A stretch of 64,000 bases of DNA, from assembly GCF_958979055.1 (NCBI RefSeq), contig NC_084897.1, forward strand, positions 20,375,628 through 20,439,627, in the 5' to 3' direction. This DNA is from Alnus glutinosa. Lineage: Eukaryota > Streptophyta > Magnoliopsida > Fagales > Betulaceae. The notes beneath the pieces were generated by a model. That model saw nothing but the letters and a program-made list of their open reading frames with translations, was not told the origin of the DNA and ran no database searches. This document shows, in pieces, positions 47,243 to 59,975 of the stretch. Both the position numbers and the translations under genes were made by a program. How positions within the stretch are numbered: position 1 is the first letter of the stretch; each line of letters begins with the position of its first letter.

Positions 47243-50200
47243 TTAAGAAGTTTCCTCATCTCTTGCACCACTTGGGGAACCAGGAACAAATGGAACAAAA
47301 CCCCGTCCACCAAACACTGGTCTCATGCATTTGTCGTCAAATTTTCTCCACCAGTAATGAACAGTCCTAGTGGGGTTGCTTATTAGCAACCTCAGGCTAT
47401 TCTTGCGGCGTGGTGGAGTATTGGGCTGCTCACTTGGATCGCAGTTTTCAAGGAATGATATGTTCAACTCTTCTAAGCTTGGAAGGTCGGTTGCGTCTGA
47501 GATTGCAGGTTTTGCATTGCGCAACAGCATTGCTTTTACAAGTGGCTTTGTTATGGAACCAAACACCTGTTTTGAGACAAAGAAAAAGACAGTCTCATAT
47601 GACGAAGAAGAAGGTGAAAAGTTCAATAGGTAGTTCCAAAAATATGCATAAAACTAAAAGGAGTTCAATCATGAGTACTCTTATAATCATTATCTCTTGT
47701 CCTCAACTCTTATTGTTTTCTGGGGTTTCAAGCATAAGAGGAAAGGAGAATAAACAAGTCCAATGTGCCAAACAGAGCCAAGGACTTATGGGTTAAATAT
47801 ATAATGCTACTAGTGCTACAAGCAACATTCTACTTAGAGCGGACTTTAAAGCAATGAAATTAGATTACAGAAAGGACAAGAAAACATACCACAGTACTAA
47901 ATAAAACAACAATTATAGTGCTGGTGATCATTAGTGCACTATCTGCCGTTGATGTCTTGTCGGAATTTGCAAACTGCATGTAATTGCACAAGTCAATATC
48001 TGCCCAAGAACTTATTTTAAAATGTTTTAGACTTGAAATAACAGCAACTTGCCTCGTTATAAGACAAGGCAATGGTCACTGCACCTCTCATAAGGCCTGC
48101 CCACCATATTATAAACTGATATTTCAAAAAGTTAGCACAGTTTGAGTTTTGAACTAGAATCAATAGCAAATATCTAAGTGCTTAAGCACCTGCCGGTATT
48201 ACCTGTTGTCGAAACTCAATCTTTGTACTCTCTCTTTTCTTCATGCAATTTGTTATATTGGAAATGGGGAACACAAATGCTGCTCTTCCAACCAATACCA
48301 ATGCAAGCAATGTTGAACTTACAGCAACTGAAGTTCCTACACTGAAGCAAAGAGTATAATACCAATTAGACATGACATTTAACATTACAATGCGAACCAC
48401 AGGAAAAGCCAGTATAAAAGGCAGTATATATCTCTTGTATTCTCTAAGAGTGATGATGGCAATAGTTAAAATACATTTAATCATCAGCACATTTTTATGG
48501 CAGTGGCAACCTGCAGGACACCTTATATCTAAATGTGGTAAATCTCATTTCATTTCATCTGGTACAATATTCCAACTGCCAATTTACCCATGAGCTCTAT
48601 AATCTGAAGGAGAAAAGTAGTAAATTTACCTTGCATTGCTGCTTTTCCATTTGTCAATGTCCAAGGCATCCATACCGACATACAGAAATATAAAAGTTTC
48701 TGCAATGAATGAAATTGTTGCAAATGCATGCCTGAAATCATAAAATCATTTGCAATTTAGGATCTTTCAGCAGAATTCATTTTTCAAATGAAACCCACTA
48801 ATAATCATTGGCTTAACTACCCAACTCAGTAATTATTGAATGAGGATCAAAATTGCGAGAACCTTAACCCACCCAAGATTATGACCCGGGAGTGAAAATC
48901 AAAGCTTGCCACCAACTGCTTTTTCTTTCTAGCATATCTATGTCAAACTGATAGATTACGCTCTTTTGCTGTCAAAATGTTCTTTGCAGGTGCTCTCTAG
49001 ACCTTCTTTTGCACTCTTATGCACAATATATTAACAGTGATTTTTTTACTTTATCTTTTTGTGCTTATTGAAGAGTTTGAGCCTATAAGTGAGGGGGGCA
49101 TTAGAATCTTAATTAGATTATTAAATTCACAATTTCCTGCTAGTTTAAACTTTTGGAATAAGTGATGATTTAACATGATATCACTTGACATTTAGGCATT
49201 GCGATGTGACGTGATTCCTGATGAGGATGTCAAGTGTTTGAGTGGGGGAGATTGTTAAACCCAAGGAAAGTTAAGTCCCGCATTGGTTGGGTGGATTATC
49301 ATGGTGTTACCTAAGTGTCAAGTCTCACATTGGTTCCTTACTAGGCGATGCTAAACTTTATAAGTGTTTCTAGCGAGCTCTATTAGTTCTTTTAGAGTAA
49401 TAAAGTAGATGGGAACTTTCCCCGAACTGTGACATTCAAGGTTTCTAAAAGTCCTATGAATAAACTTTTACAATATATAGGAATGGTCTTAGTTGAAATA
49501 ACAACTTTAAACAAATCTATACAATATTTTCATACGTACATTCCCCTAAGGTCCGATCCTCTCATATTTCTTAACTTTCAAGTTTCAATAAATCCTACAT
49601 ATATTTTCCACTGTCTTCCTAAATTCTACATATAATAGTATCAGATTGATCACAAGTAAGCCAAATTTTTTCATGTATGCTGGGAATATGCAACCATGGA
49701 CACCTTAAATGACATTTTCTCTCCACCCAAAGTGACAGATAGAAGATGTGAACATATAGTAATGTGCAATAGGAGGCGCCTCTCCTTTAGGCATTATCAG
49801 ACTTCGTGTCTGCACAATTAACAGATGTGATAGGAGCTGCTCAATAATGTAACCACCCCACAATTCCAATTTTTTTGACAACAATCTCTTTATAGTATGA
49901 TACATCTCCAAAAAGTAAACCAGATAAAAGTTGCTCTTACTTGGTCGTTATCCGTGAGCTTTCTGTAACATTGTGCCACGTGTAGTGAGACATGACAATG
50001 CCACAGAAGAATATTGTCAAGATCCCACTTAAATTTAAAAGCTGCAGAAAAGAAAAAAGGAATTAATTCCTTAATTTCAAATAAAACACCAAAGCAATGG
50101 ATCCACAGTCACTGAACACTGTTTTGGCCAAATTATTTTCCAGTGAGCAAAAGGTTATCCAAGTTCTTCCATTTTGTTTATATCAGAATCACCCTGTTTC

Positions 50201-53200
50201 TAAAATCAGATCATATCATTTCTTTTCCATTTAAGTTGTCAAATTCAATTTCCTTGAGCAACAGTGTGTTGAACTATAGCTATCTCAAGTATGTAAAATA
50301 TGATATGACATGAAAACATAAGAGATTTCACATTGTCCGGCCATGTGTTCTATATTTACATTCAGTAAGTGTAATTTATTTTGTTCCAATTGAAAGTCCA
50401 AACAGCCAAAACTAATATGACTAATGTCAACTAGGAATGCATTACAAGATACAATATGATTGACTTCTGATGCACTGGCAAAGCTATCAAAGGAGATGGA
50501 ATAATAAGTATAAACCATTGTGTCAATGGGAACAGAACTTTCCTACATAAATTGATCCTAAGTTTGTTTTCACTGTTCAATAACTTGCTACAAAAAAATT
50601 CATCAAAAAAAAAGCATGACTTTTTGGTACCTCAGCCAGCATGTATGACAAATAAGCCATAAGCATCATGAGTGCAACTTCACGATCTGTGGAATGCCTG
50701 TGGTAGAAGAACAATAATGTCAGGGTACACCAAGGCTTACATACTTAGAGGTCACTTAACCATTTAAGGATGCAAAACCCAATAAATAAAAATTGTGATC
50801 ATGCAAGACTAATTGACTAAAGCAATAATATATGTGGTCCACTATTGAAACTGGTTGATTTCCAGATAGGCTAGACTACAGGATTCCTTGTTCATCATTT
50901 ATCTTGTTTTAGGACATGGATTCTATTAAATCTTTGGCCATATTGTCTTTTAACACAATCTCTCTAGCTACATCATTTTTTCCCCTCCATTTTTCCTTGC
51001 AGCACCTTCAATTTATCTGATTGCCCCTTCTCACCAGTTGTATTCCCTTATCCTTTTTTCCACCTAGCCCTCTGCCTCTGTCTATGTTCCAATTCTTAAT
51101 ATTCTTCCATTGTGTGCAAATCATGTAGCTTCTCCCTAAATGAATATGATTACAAGCTTTTTTTTTTAAAAAAAAAAAAGAAGAAGAAGAAGAAGAAGAA
51201 GAAGATGTGAATGCCTAAAGAAACACTAAAACCCATATGAGTATAGAGGTACACGAATTGCCTAGGTTACAGACTGATGTTGTATAGCTCGGTTAAAAGT
51301 TGGAAATTTATGTGACTCAACCATGTCTAGGAAAGACATACTTCCATCCATCAATTAACACTTCAGTTACTTTGCTTTTTATATGACTAAGTATAACTAG
51401 AGTTGGAAATTTATATGACTCAAAACACTTTTCTTGTTTTCAGACTCATTTTTTCTAACTTGATATTGAAATTTGTTGAAGATGGCTTGAGTTTATGCTG
51501 CCAGGTTAAGTGATGAGGTAATAGCTAGCCACATTTCTTGACCATGCCTCTGGCTTTCCCTCTTTGAAGGGCTTCCTTCTCATTGGCTGAGTTTGTGGTA
51601 ACATTGGAGCTGACTTTTGCTTGTGATGGTAGTCTCTTGCCACGTTTTTTAAAATGCATGGTTTGATTATCGCAAACAAACCAGTAGCAACAATAAATGC
51701 TGTAAACTAAGAGCGATAATGCATTTGCTTGTACCTTCCGAAGTAAAGTGTCTTAATGATATACGCACTTATAAGACCTGCCTGAAAGATTACCACAGAG
51801 CAATTTAGAAGGTACAGAAACACCCAAGTCCCTATAAACAGTGCATTAAAATCTTAGAAGATATATGAACACCAGCTTCCAATAAACAGTGCAAAAATTT
51901 AGCAAGCCCATAAGACACCAAATGTAAGACTAATTTGACAGCCAGTTGCAAATGAATGAGCTCAAAGGACTAAACAGGGAAATACTTAAATGAGCTGCAA
52001 TGCTGGTGATTCCATCATAATGGTTGTTGATATAAACAAATGACGAAATTCTTTGCTACTTTGAAAAATAGATTTGCAATAGTAGAGTTGTAACCCCCAG
52101 ACAAAAATTTTGAAAAAGAAAGAAAAAATGAAGCATCACTTTAAAACTATCTGTAGAATTCGTCACTGTGACTCTTAACACAACTGTAGAAATCTAAAAT
52201 TCAGCTTCAGTGTATCTATGATAGGAAGGACAATATCTTTTTCATGTGAAAGGAAACAAGTCCAAGACAAGCCCTCAGGCATACAGCACTATGTAACATT
52301 TTAGAAAAACTCTTGACTGCAAGGTTCAAATTGCTGCGATAATATTGGGCCAGACCAATGAAAAAAAATGGGTGGGCTCATCCAACTGTTAAGCTGTAAA
52401 TTATAGAATTTTTAGGACCTTGAGGACAAGGTCCACCTAAAGAAGGGCGGAATGTTACATGGCTACATATATGCATTGGATAGACTTCATGCAGCTGAGG
52501 GACTCTATTTGGTGCAGCATAAGAATTCTACTCAACTTGGAGTTAGTTTCCACTAGAATAAGAGATGTAATATCTCAGTAAGACTTTAGGATTTCTATCT
52601 ATTATAATCCTTATCATATCAGCTACCTTTGTATCCATCTTTATCATTATCGTGTAACCACTTATTTAAGTGGAGGAGTTGATTAACGAAAGTATGAGAA
52701 GCTAATTACTCAACTATTCTAGTTGATTGGGAGGTCAGGGTCCCTTGAACTACTCCAAACTAAGGAGGCCTATGATTCCTCAAATTATCCTACGAAAAAT
52801 CTATGCTCTTGTTGATTTTTCATCCCACGTTATGTAGGCAGGTAACAGACTCTTAACACGACTGTTGAAATCTGAAATTTAGCTTCACTGTACCTATGAT
52901 AGGAAGGAAAATATCTTTTTCATGTGAAAGGAAACAAGTCCAAGACAAGGCCTCAGGCATACAGATACTATGTAACATTTTCTCTTGATGCTTTACGAAC
53001 CAGTTCAACTTTTTCATGTTTGCTTGTTAATGACACATAATGTACAGCAACTAAAACAACCGAAAAAATAAAAGACAAAAATGAAGAGACAAAAACTTAC
53101 TGCTATACCAAGAGCAGTACTGGTCAAGAAAAGGTAAAGAAAGGTCCCCAACAATTTTAATGCTGTAAAAGGATCAATGTTCTCGACGTCAAGTGATTGG

Positions 53201-53635
53201 ACTGCATTGAAAAGCACAATAGAGGTGGCATCATTCACCACTCCCTCACCGAATACAATACTGTAAAGTAAGGGTGTTTCATCTTGACTGAGAACCTTTA
53301 ACATAAGAAAAATTCATGGATTAATGGCACATGTTAATAACCTCATATAAATTAGTATTACGACCGAAATTGTCAGCTGTACCTGCAGCGTGCAAACTGA
53401 ATCAGTTGCTGACAATATGGCACCAATAGCTGCACATGCAAGAAGAAGAAATGGTCAGTAAGTATAAAAGAACAATAGAAAGCACCATATGAAAAAAAAA
53501 AAAATTAGACATTATTTAGTCACCTAGGTAATCTTGTATATCCAGGTCTGTCACACCAATTCTTCTAAAGATTAAATAGGCACCTAGAAAGTTTCGAAAG
53601 GCAAAAATGTTAGAGTTAAACGTTGTCTTGAGTGA

Positions 53636-53675
<40 letters not shown>

Positions 53676-54785
53676 TCATCATGACAAATATGTGTATAAG
53701 ACAAAATACCTGTATCAAACTTGACAAAAAGCAAATAGTGGAAGTGGATGGATGATTGCAGAGCTTACCTAGTGATATAATGCAGAACGAAATTACTGTG
53801 CCAAAGACTCCAAACAAAAATATTGTTGAGAAATTCTTGAAAAATTGCTTTTTCTTGACCTGAAAACTGGAAACAGATCAAGAACCAATATCAATGTATG
53901 CTAGTGTAAGAGTCAGCACATGTTTTAGAAAGAGGACGTTTTGAGAAAATAAAAACAAAACCAAGATTAAAAATTAATTTTCACGAAAATTGCAAGGACA
54001 CAGCATAGCAGAAACATCAAAACATCAAGATTGGTAATTTAAATTTAAGTGAAAAAAACCATCTATAAGATCTAATAATTTGTTCATAGTTATTTCCAAA
54101 GCAGAATTTTGAACCCACGTCATATCATATAACATCTCCTTTTCCTGCATTGCTTGGAATTGGAGTGCCTACATTAAAAAAATCAACAGTCGAGTAGTGT
54201 CTAACATCTTCTATATTAGATATTGGGACTAAGTTATTCACAGAACCCAAATCCTATCCACAAAGTATATATCTAAAGTACAGGCAAAACACAATTCCAT
54301 GATCCATCCAATACAATTCTGGGGAACCAAACACAAATCACATAGAGAAAGAGAGAGAGAGAGAGAGAGAGATGAAGAGGTCATACCCGGCATTGAAAAT
54401 GATTGGGGGAAGCAAATAAAGGAAGAACAAGTCCTCACTAAAGACTAGTATTTGCGAACTCTGGAATTTGCTGATCAACAACACCACCACTCCAGCGCAC
54501 AAGCCCTATATCAGACCACACATTCAGCCACTAGCCAGAAACAAGAAGACACAATAACTGTCACAAAATCAATCATGTAAACACAATTCCAAGTACCAGA
54601 AGAAGGGCGGTGATCGATTCGTTAGCCCAGCGGTGCTCTTCCAGGAGATGACCGATAACGATACAAGCGCAGAGGAGGGCAAAGAAAACGGTGAGCGCAA
54701 TGATGGTGCTAGTGCTCAGGAATGAAGAAGAAGATGATGATGCTTCGACCGGGAACAGAACTGGTATGGTTTCGAGCACAGCCAT
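47243..54785 (-). CDS. NHX: Vacuolar Na+(K+)/H+ exchanger, NHX class I, 14 exons
   Basis: NHX class-I antiporters move Na+ or K+ into the vacuole in exchange for protons. Exons: 54785-54597, 54505-54387, 53866-53769, 53583-53524, 53429-53383, 53295-53101, 51781-51735, 50697-50631, 50041-49941, 48731-48630, 48341-48203, 48115-48053, 47973-47890, 47566-47243. All phases join to 544 residues, close to the 538 of Arabidopsis NHX1. Motifs: FFALLCACIVIGHLLEE, the amiloride-site LFFLYLLPPI (about 89-98; usual form LFFIYLLPPI), FGEGVVNDAT with the conserved Asn-Asp (about 192-193), HSTDREVALM, FFCGIVMSHYTWHNVTE, FLYVGMDALDIDKW, IIWWAGLMRGAV and a C-terminal tail ending RPVFGGRGFVPFVPGS. Ten or more membrane segments are evident. 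Start is the first ATG in frame. Intron 12 has a GC donor. It groups with NHX1/NHX2 by its tail; the exact orthologue is not settled. Confidence 0.95.
47974..48052 (-). other. GC-AG intron (NHX intron 12)
   Basis: On the - strand exon 12 ends AACGAG at 48053 and the intron opens GCAAGT, the usual context for a GC donor, then ends in gcag before TTTGCAAAT at 47973. Frame is kept across the junction (SYNE, then FANSDK). No GT donor nearby gives the family protein. Confidence 0.9.
49190..49425 (+). repeat. LTR fragment in NHX intron 9
   Basis: The text gagtgggggagattgttaaa looks like a polypurine tract followed by the start of a plant LTR (tgttaaaccc), then about 170 bp of LTR-like text (tcccgcattggttgggtgg, agtctcacattggttcctta). 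No second LTR or coding part is present. Confidence 0.5.
52170..52990. repeat. LTR fragment between two direct copies of intron sequence (NHX intron 6)
   Basis: About 145 bp at 52170-52316 (gactcttaacac, tatctttttcatgtgaaagg, aacaagtccaagacaag) recur at about 52849-52990 with roughly one change in ten bases. Between them, from about 52400, is text typical of plant LTRs (ccttgaggacaaggtccacc then aatgttac) and ending near 52848. It looks like an LTR remnant with duplicated host sequence on both sides. Confidence 0.6.
53637..53672. repeat. (AAT)n microsatellite in NHX intron 3
   Basis: About twelve trinucleotide units, just 3' of exon 3 in the direction of the gene. Confidence 0.9.
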
Positions 54786-57785
54786 TTCTGGGATTCTGCG
54801 GCTGGATTTGGCATTCACAATATGGGTTTGGAGAGTTGGAAACGGAAGCAGCCTAGGATTGGACCATGAAACTAAAGTCTGCTGCTATTTATTTCTGAGC
54901 TCTCTCCACTTCCATTTAAGGTTGTAGTGGAGGGAAGAATGGTAGTTGGTACGAGTCAGGGGTATAAGATGACGACAACCGCTCGTAAAGTTTGCTCGAC
55001 TTTCGGTTAAACTCGATTCGTTCTTTACAGTTCTTACAACAACCTTATAACAAGCTGACATGGCTGATAATATTTTATTATTTTTTTGTTTTATTTTCAT
55101 TTTTTTTTTGTAAAAAAATAATAAAATATTACCAGCCACGTCAGCTTGTTGTGGGACTGTTGTGAGAAATGAGTGTATGAATCATTTCTCTTTGTATAAA
55201 CTCGACTGAAAATACTATTTGCACTTCAGGTGCACAACAGAGATACAACACCTGCTCACATGAGGGTGGGTCTCACACATTGGGACCCACCCCAATATGA
55301 GAGGGTATTGTGTTCCTGTTGTGTACTTAAAATGCAAATAACAAGCTCCAAACTCGACATGATTGAAAAAGCTTACGTAAACTTGTATAATTTTTTTTTT
55401 ACATTTTTTTTTTCAAATTTCAATATTCACATTTTTTTTATTATTATGTTTACATTTAGAAAGAACGAGATATTTGGCAACAATAGAGCTAACTTTCTTC
55501 TCAACTGAAAGAACGATAATGTAGATTTTTAAAAAAAAAAAAAAATTTCACTATAAAAAATTTAAAATTTTGATTATTATTTTTAGCTCAATGATTTAGA
55601 TTTCTTAATATTAGAATTTACCATCTCTAGAGGACTTTCAATTTCTTTATTTTTTTGAATCAATACATTCTGTTATTTTGTACTTTGAATACTACATCGA
55701 TAAGGTCTAAACTATTTGATTAAACATAATTATTAAAACTTAAAGAATCATATCTTAAATTGCTCTAAATAATCTTAAAAACCGTGATCCAAGCATGTCC
55801 TTCTAACCCAATTTGTGGCAGCCAGGAGTAACCTTTTTACATGTGGAATTTCTAGCATGGAACTTTAATAATTAGATAAAAATAAAATAAATTATTGAGT
55901 AAACGCGTCATTATATATTATACCTCTGGTTTATGATTTTGTATTTTTATTTAAATTTTTTTCTTTTGCAATTTTCAATTGAATCATTCCGTGTATTTTT
56001 CCTTCAATTTAGTAACGTCAGTCAATGCCACGTAACATTTTTGCCACATCTAATTAAAATTTTATTTTCTTAAAGAACAAATTCAAAAAAGAAAATTAAA
56101 ATCTAGAAACTTTAAAATATAAAAAATTCAATCTTAAAAACAAAAAAGAAAGGCTGGCTAATCCACCCCTGCTACCACAAAGGGAGAAGAGGCACCCCCA
56201 CCCCTGGGTGGTGGATGGAGCAGCCGGCCATCCCAATTTGTTGGGGGTGGCCGCCCCTCTTTTTGTAAAAAAAGTATATATATATATATTACTTTATTTT
56301 ATTTTATTTTATATTTTAACATGTTAGTAAAATATATATATATATATATTTAGTCCAACGTGGAAAAACCTCTGATGTGGCATTGACCAGCACTATTAAA
56401 TTGGATAAAAAAAAAAACGCGCAGAAGAATCTAATTGAAAATGATTAAAAAAAAAAAAAAAACTTAAGCTATCAATTTTAAGATTAAAAAACTGAGAGAA
56501 CAATTTATAATGAGACATGATAGGCATACATCTTCAGTACATGTCTTTATTAAATTAATCATTTGATCTATAGACTCTAAGTAATCTATATGTACATTAA
56601 GTGTCCATAAAAAATAAAGTATCTTTTAAAATCACAATTAGACGTATGATTGATCAAACGATGATTTTGATTAAATGATGATTTTGTTTTTTTGTAGACA
56701 CTTAATGCACATATAAAATTACTTGTGGGCCTTAAAAATTCGAAAGTTAATTTAAAAAATAAATATATATAAAAAAAATATAAAAATATCATTTCTCATC
56801 TCGAGGGCGTCTATTCAAAAATTTATTTCATATTTACCATTAATAATTAGTCTCTTTTTTTTTTTTTTGTTCCATTAATAATTACTTACCAAAACAAACT
56901 TGTCCCTTAAAAATAAGGGGGTCGTAAAATGTTCCATTGGTTTTGCATTACCCGATTCTAGCCTTTTCTTACGACATGACTCACGTGATAAGTCACGTCT
57001 GTTTGGCCGTTAGTTGGCGTTCACATGCTTTAAACATTTGGAAGTCTTTTCTCTTAAAAAAAAATAAAATAAAATAAATATTTGGAAGTCTTTTCTCTTA
57101 AAAAAAAAATAAAATAAAATAAATATTTGGAAGTCTTTTGACTCGTCACTCATGAGTCGTCGTGGCATAATCAGCTTAAGATATTGTCCCCGGAGGACGT
57201 GCATCAGAGTCTCACGTACAGATACCATTTTGAAACCAGAGACGTGGCATATTTATTTCTCAAAGGGCCCACCTTCATTAGGTAGAACATCACAATTTGT
57301 CAATTTCTCTGTCACACTCTAATTTAAACGAGTCGTTTTCATTCTTATCTCTGAAAGCGCTCTCTTCAACTTTCTGTAGAATCTTCATTGATTTATTGTT
57401 TGTTTGCTTGTTTGGGAGGTTTCTTTATTTTGGAAAATTATTTCTACATGATATAAAGATAAAAATTATTTCTATATTTTAAGGATATTTTGTGATTTTA
57501 TATTGTTTGTTAATATATTTATGGGACAGAAATTTCTTACAAATTTTTAAAAAATTTCATACAACCCAAATATAAAATTGACACGTGTCCCTTGGCATGT
57601 GACAATCACATGTTGTTTTAATAGCATGTGTTTCTCACATATTTTTTTAATAGTATTAATAAAAAAACATATGAGAATCACATGTTTAAAGGATACATGT
57701 CAATTTCTTACAAACCGTTTTGTAGAAAATTTATATCCATTCTTTGTAACTTTTTTATGCTTCTTCTCATACATATATAAATAAA
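54786..57785. other. NHX upstream region and MITE cluster
   Basis: Palindromic MITEs lie at about 55030-55172 (acaagctgacatggctgata mirrored) and 55217-55339 (tatttgcacttcaggtgcac mirrored). A foldback relic spans about 55920-56480, with a GGTGGCC-rich loop at about 56160-56265 and mirrored gtcaatgccacgt arms. A smaller palindrome lies at about 56545-56745. A 52-bp unit (atttggaagtcttttctctt plus A-rich text) is repeated 2.5 times at 57038-57142. ACGT cores cluster at 56971-57260. No gene is supported. Confidence 0.55.
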
Positions 57786-58469
57786 GGGATAATTGCACCG
57801 TTGGTCCCTGTGGTATGCCATAATTATTTTTTACTCCGTATGGTTTAAAAAGTTCATGTGAGGTCCCTGTGGTATACCATAATTATTTTTCACTCCTTAT
57901 GGTTTAAAAAGTTCATGGGAGATCCTTGTGCTATGCAATAATTACAAATCGATCCCTAGCGTCAAATTTTGTTAAATTTTTTAACAGATTCCGTCAAATG
58001 CCATGTCAGCGCCACGTGTCTATCTTAATAAAAAATATAAATTTATTAAAAAATAAATAAATATACTTATTTTAAAAAAAAAAAATTCAAAAAAAATTCA
58101 AAAAAAAAGCAGCAAGGGGTGGCTGGCCACCCCCAGTGGCCGGGGGTGGCCATCGGGCCACCCCCAGTGGCCGGGGGTGGCCATCGGGCCACCCCTGGAT
58201 CTTTAAGGGGTGGCTGCGTGCCACCCCTTGCTTCCCGTTTTTCTTTATCTTTTTTCAAAAAAAAAAAAGTATTTTTATTTATTTTTTTAATAAATTTATA
58301 TTTTTTTTATTAAGATGGATGGCGACACGTCAAAATGGTGGACGGAAAATCGACCTAGGGAGTAAAACGTAATTATTGCATAGCACAGGGACCTCCCATA
58401 AACTTTTTAAACCATAGGGAGTGAAAAATAATTATGGCATACCACAGGGACCAACGATCCAATTATCCC
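57786..58469. mobile_element. 684-bp Mutator-type foldback MITE, 9-bp target duplication
   Basis: Ends gggataattgcaccgttggt and its complement (accaacgatccaattatccc) are flanked by ATAAATAAA at 57777-57785 and 58470-58478. The arms also mirror tgtggtatgcc and ccataattattttt text, partly as tandem repeats on the left. The loop (58108-58230) is a GC-rich array of ggggtggc and ggccaccccc units. A 9-bp duplication points to Mutator-like transposase. No coding capacity. Confidence 0.85.
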
Positions 58470-59140
58470 ATAAATAAATGAAAAAACTTCACTTATACGG
58501 TAATTTTCAATCTTCCATTACTTTCGTAAAAAAAGTACTAAAACTTTAAAAAATGTCAATTTATAATATTCATCTTTTAAAAAGTTTTTTAATTTTAATC
58601 CTCCGTTAGAATTTTCTGTTAAATCAAGTTAAAAGTTTTAAAATAATTTTTTTTTTTCTTTTAAGGAAAAAAAATGCAAATACAGAGATTAACGAAGATT
58701 ATAGCTCAGTGATAGGCAAATACAGGATGCTAGGACAACGGACGAACTTCAATAATTCATATTTGATGTATTTGGTAGTCAAATCTAATCAAGATCAGAA
58801 AATTTTCTAGAAAACTATTTATAAGGGGACTTTCATTAATATAATAATAAAAAAAATGCAGCCTAAATGCAAAAAGCTCTATTAAAAAAAAAAAAAGATG
58901 AATGGATATATGTGGACATAGTCAAACCAAATCATCTATGACTTTAAAAGGATTTTTTTTTTTTTTTTTTAATCTTTTTTGTTTTTTCAGAAAAGATACA
59001 AACCATATCGGCTAGATATGAAGTGCATTGATTTCTTATTAATGAAAAGAAAAGTACTATCGTGGAACCCAGTGCGAGCCGGCATTCAATATTTCAATGA
59101 TCGATGTATGTGAGAAGTGGGAACACGCTAATGCTATGAT
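58470..59140. other. AT-rich intergenic DNA, nothing recognised
   Basis: Long A and T runs (for example about 58640-58665 and 58955-58972), no open frame of note and no clear repeat boundary. Confidence 0.5.
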
Positions 59141-59338
59141 TGTTTCGGTGAAAAGATAGTTTTTGTCCCAAAATATTTTTAGGAAAGATAATTTTTTAAT
59201 AAATATTTGTTGAAATTATTTTTTAACATTTGACTCGTATAAAAAATTATAAATATTTTTTTTATATTTTTATTTAACCATATTAATTTATAAAAATTAA
59301 ATTTTATTCACAACATAAAAAATATTAATGTAAAATTA

Positions 59339-59377
<39 letters not shown>

Positions 59378-59800
59378 ATATTTGGTGGATACGGATTCCA
59401 GTAAAAGTAGTTGGAATCTGGCGATTTATACAGGATTCCGGCGAAGTTCTAGGCGGATACTAGCCAGACAGCCTGGAATTTGGCCAAATTCGGGTCGGTT
59501 TGGCTGGAACATAATTTTTAGATTCCGATACGGACTAGTGCCAAAATCTGGCTTGTTGGAATTCGGCGATAGTCGATTGCTTGAAGATAAAGGTCGACTG
59601 CGTTGTTTAAAATATGGTCGATTGTGTCTGCCATCTAAGGAAAATAATTTACACTTTTAAAAAACGTAAATCATTTTCTGAAATTTACTAATCATTTTTA
59701 GTCAAACGGAAATTATTTTTCAGTTGACCATTATTTTTGCCCTTATCAAACATCGAAAGATAACAAAATTATTTTTCAAAAACCATTTTACGCCGAAACA
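59141..59800. mobile_element. Probable MITE-like element
   Basis: Left end tgtttcggtg and right end cgccgaaaca are inverted partners; interior arms (aaagataattttt against aaattatttttc) also mirror each other around a GC-richer core (59385-59640) and an (AT)n patch at about 59336-59361. No clean target duplication was found, so limits are approximate. Confidence 0.5.
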
Positions 59801-59975
59801 AACAGAGCATAATTTCAATAACAGTTTTCTTTTGTAATATCTCATGCCATTTGTACTTTTAATTTTTTTAATAAATATATCATTTGTATTTTAATTCGTC
59901 CTTCCTTATTCTGGTCTTGGAGCTCTTTTTTTTTTTTTTTTTTTTCTTTTTTTTGTTATCGGGGTATACAATTTT

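Noticed and set aside
47370..47796. Two + strand ORFs of 87 and 128 codons
   Set aside because: They are the antisense of NHX exon 14 and its intron, with no independent support.
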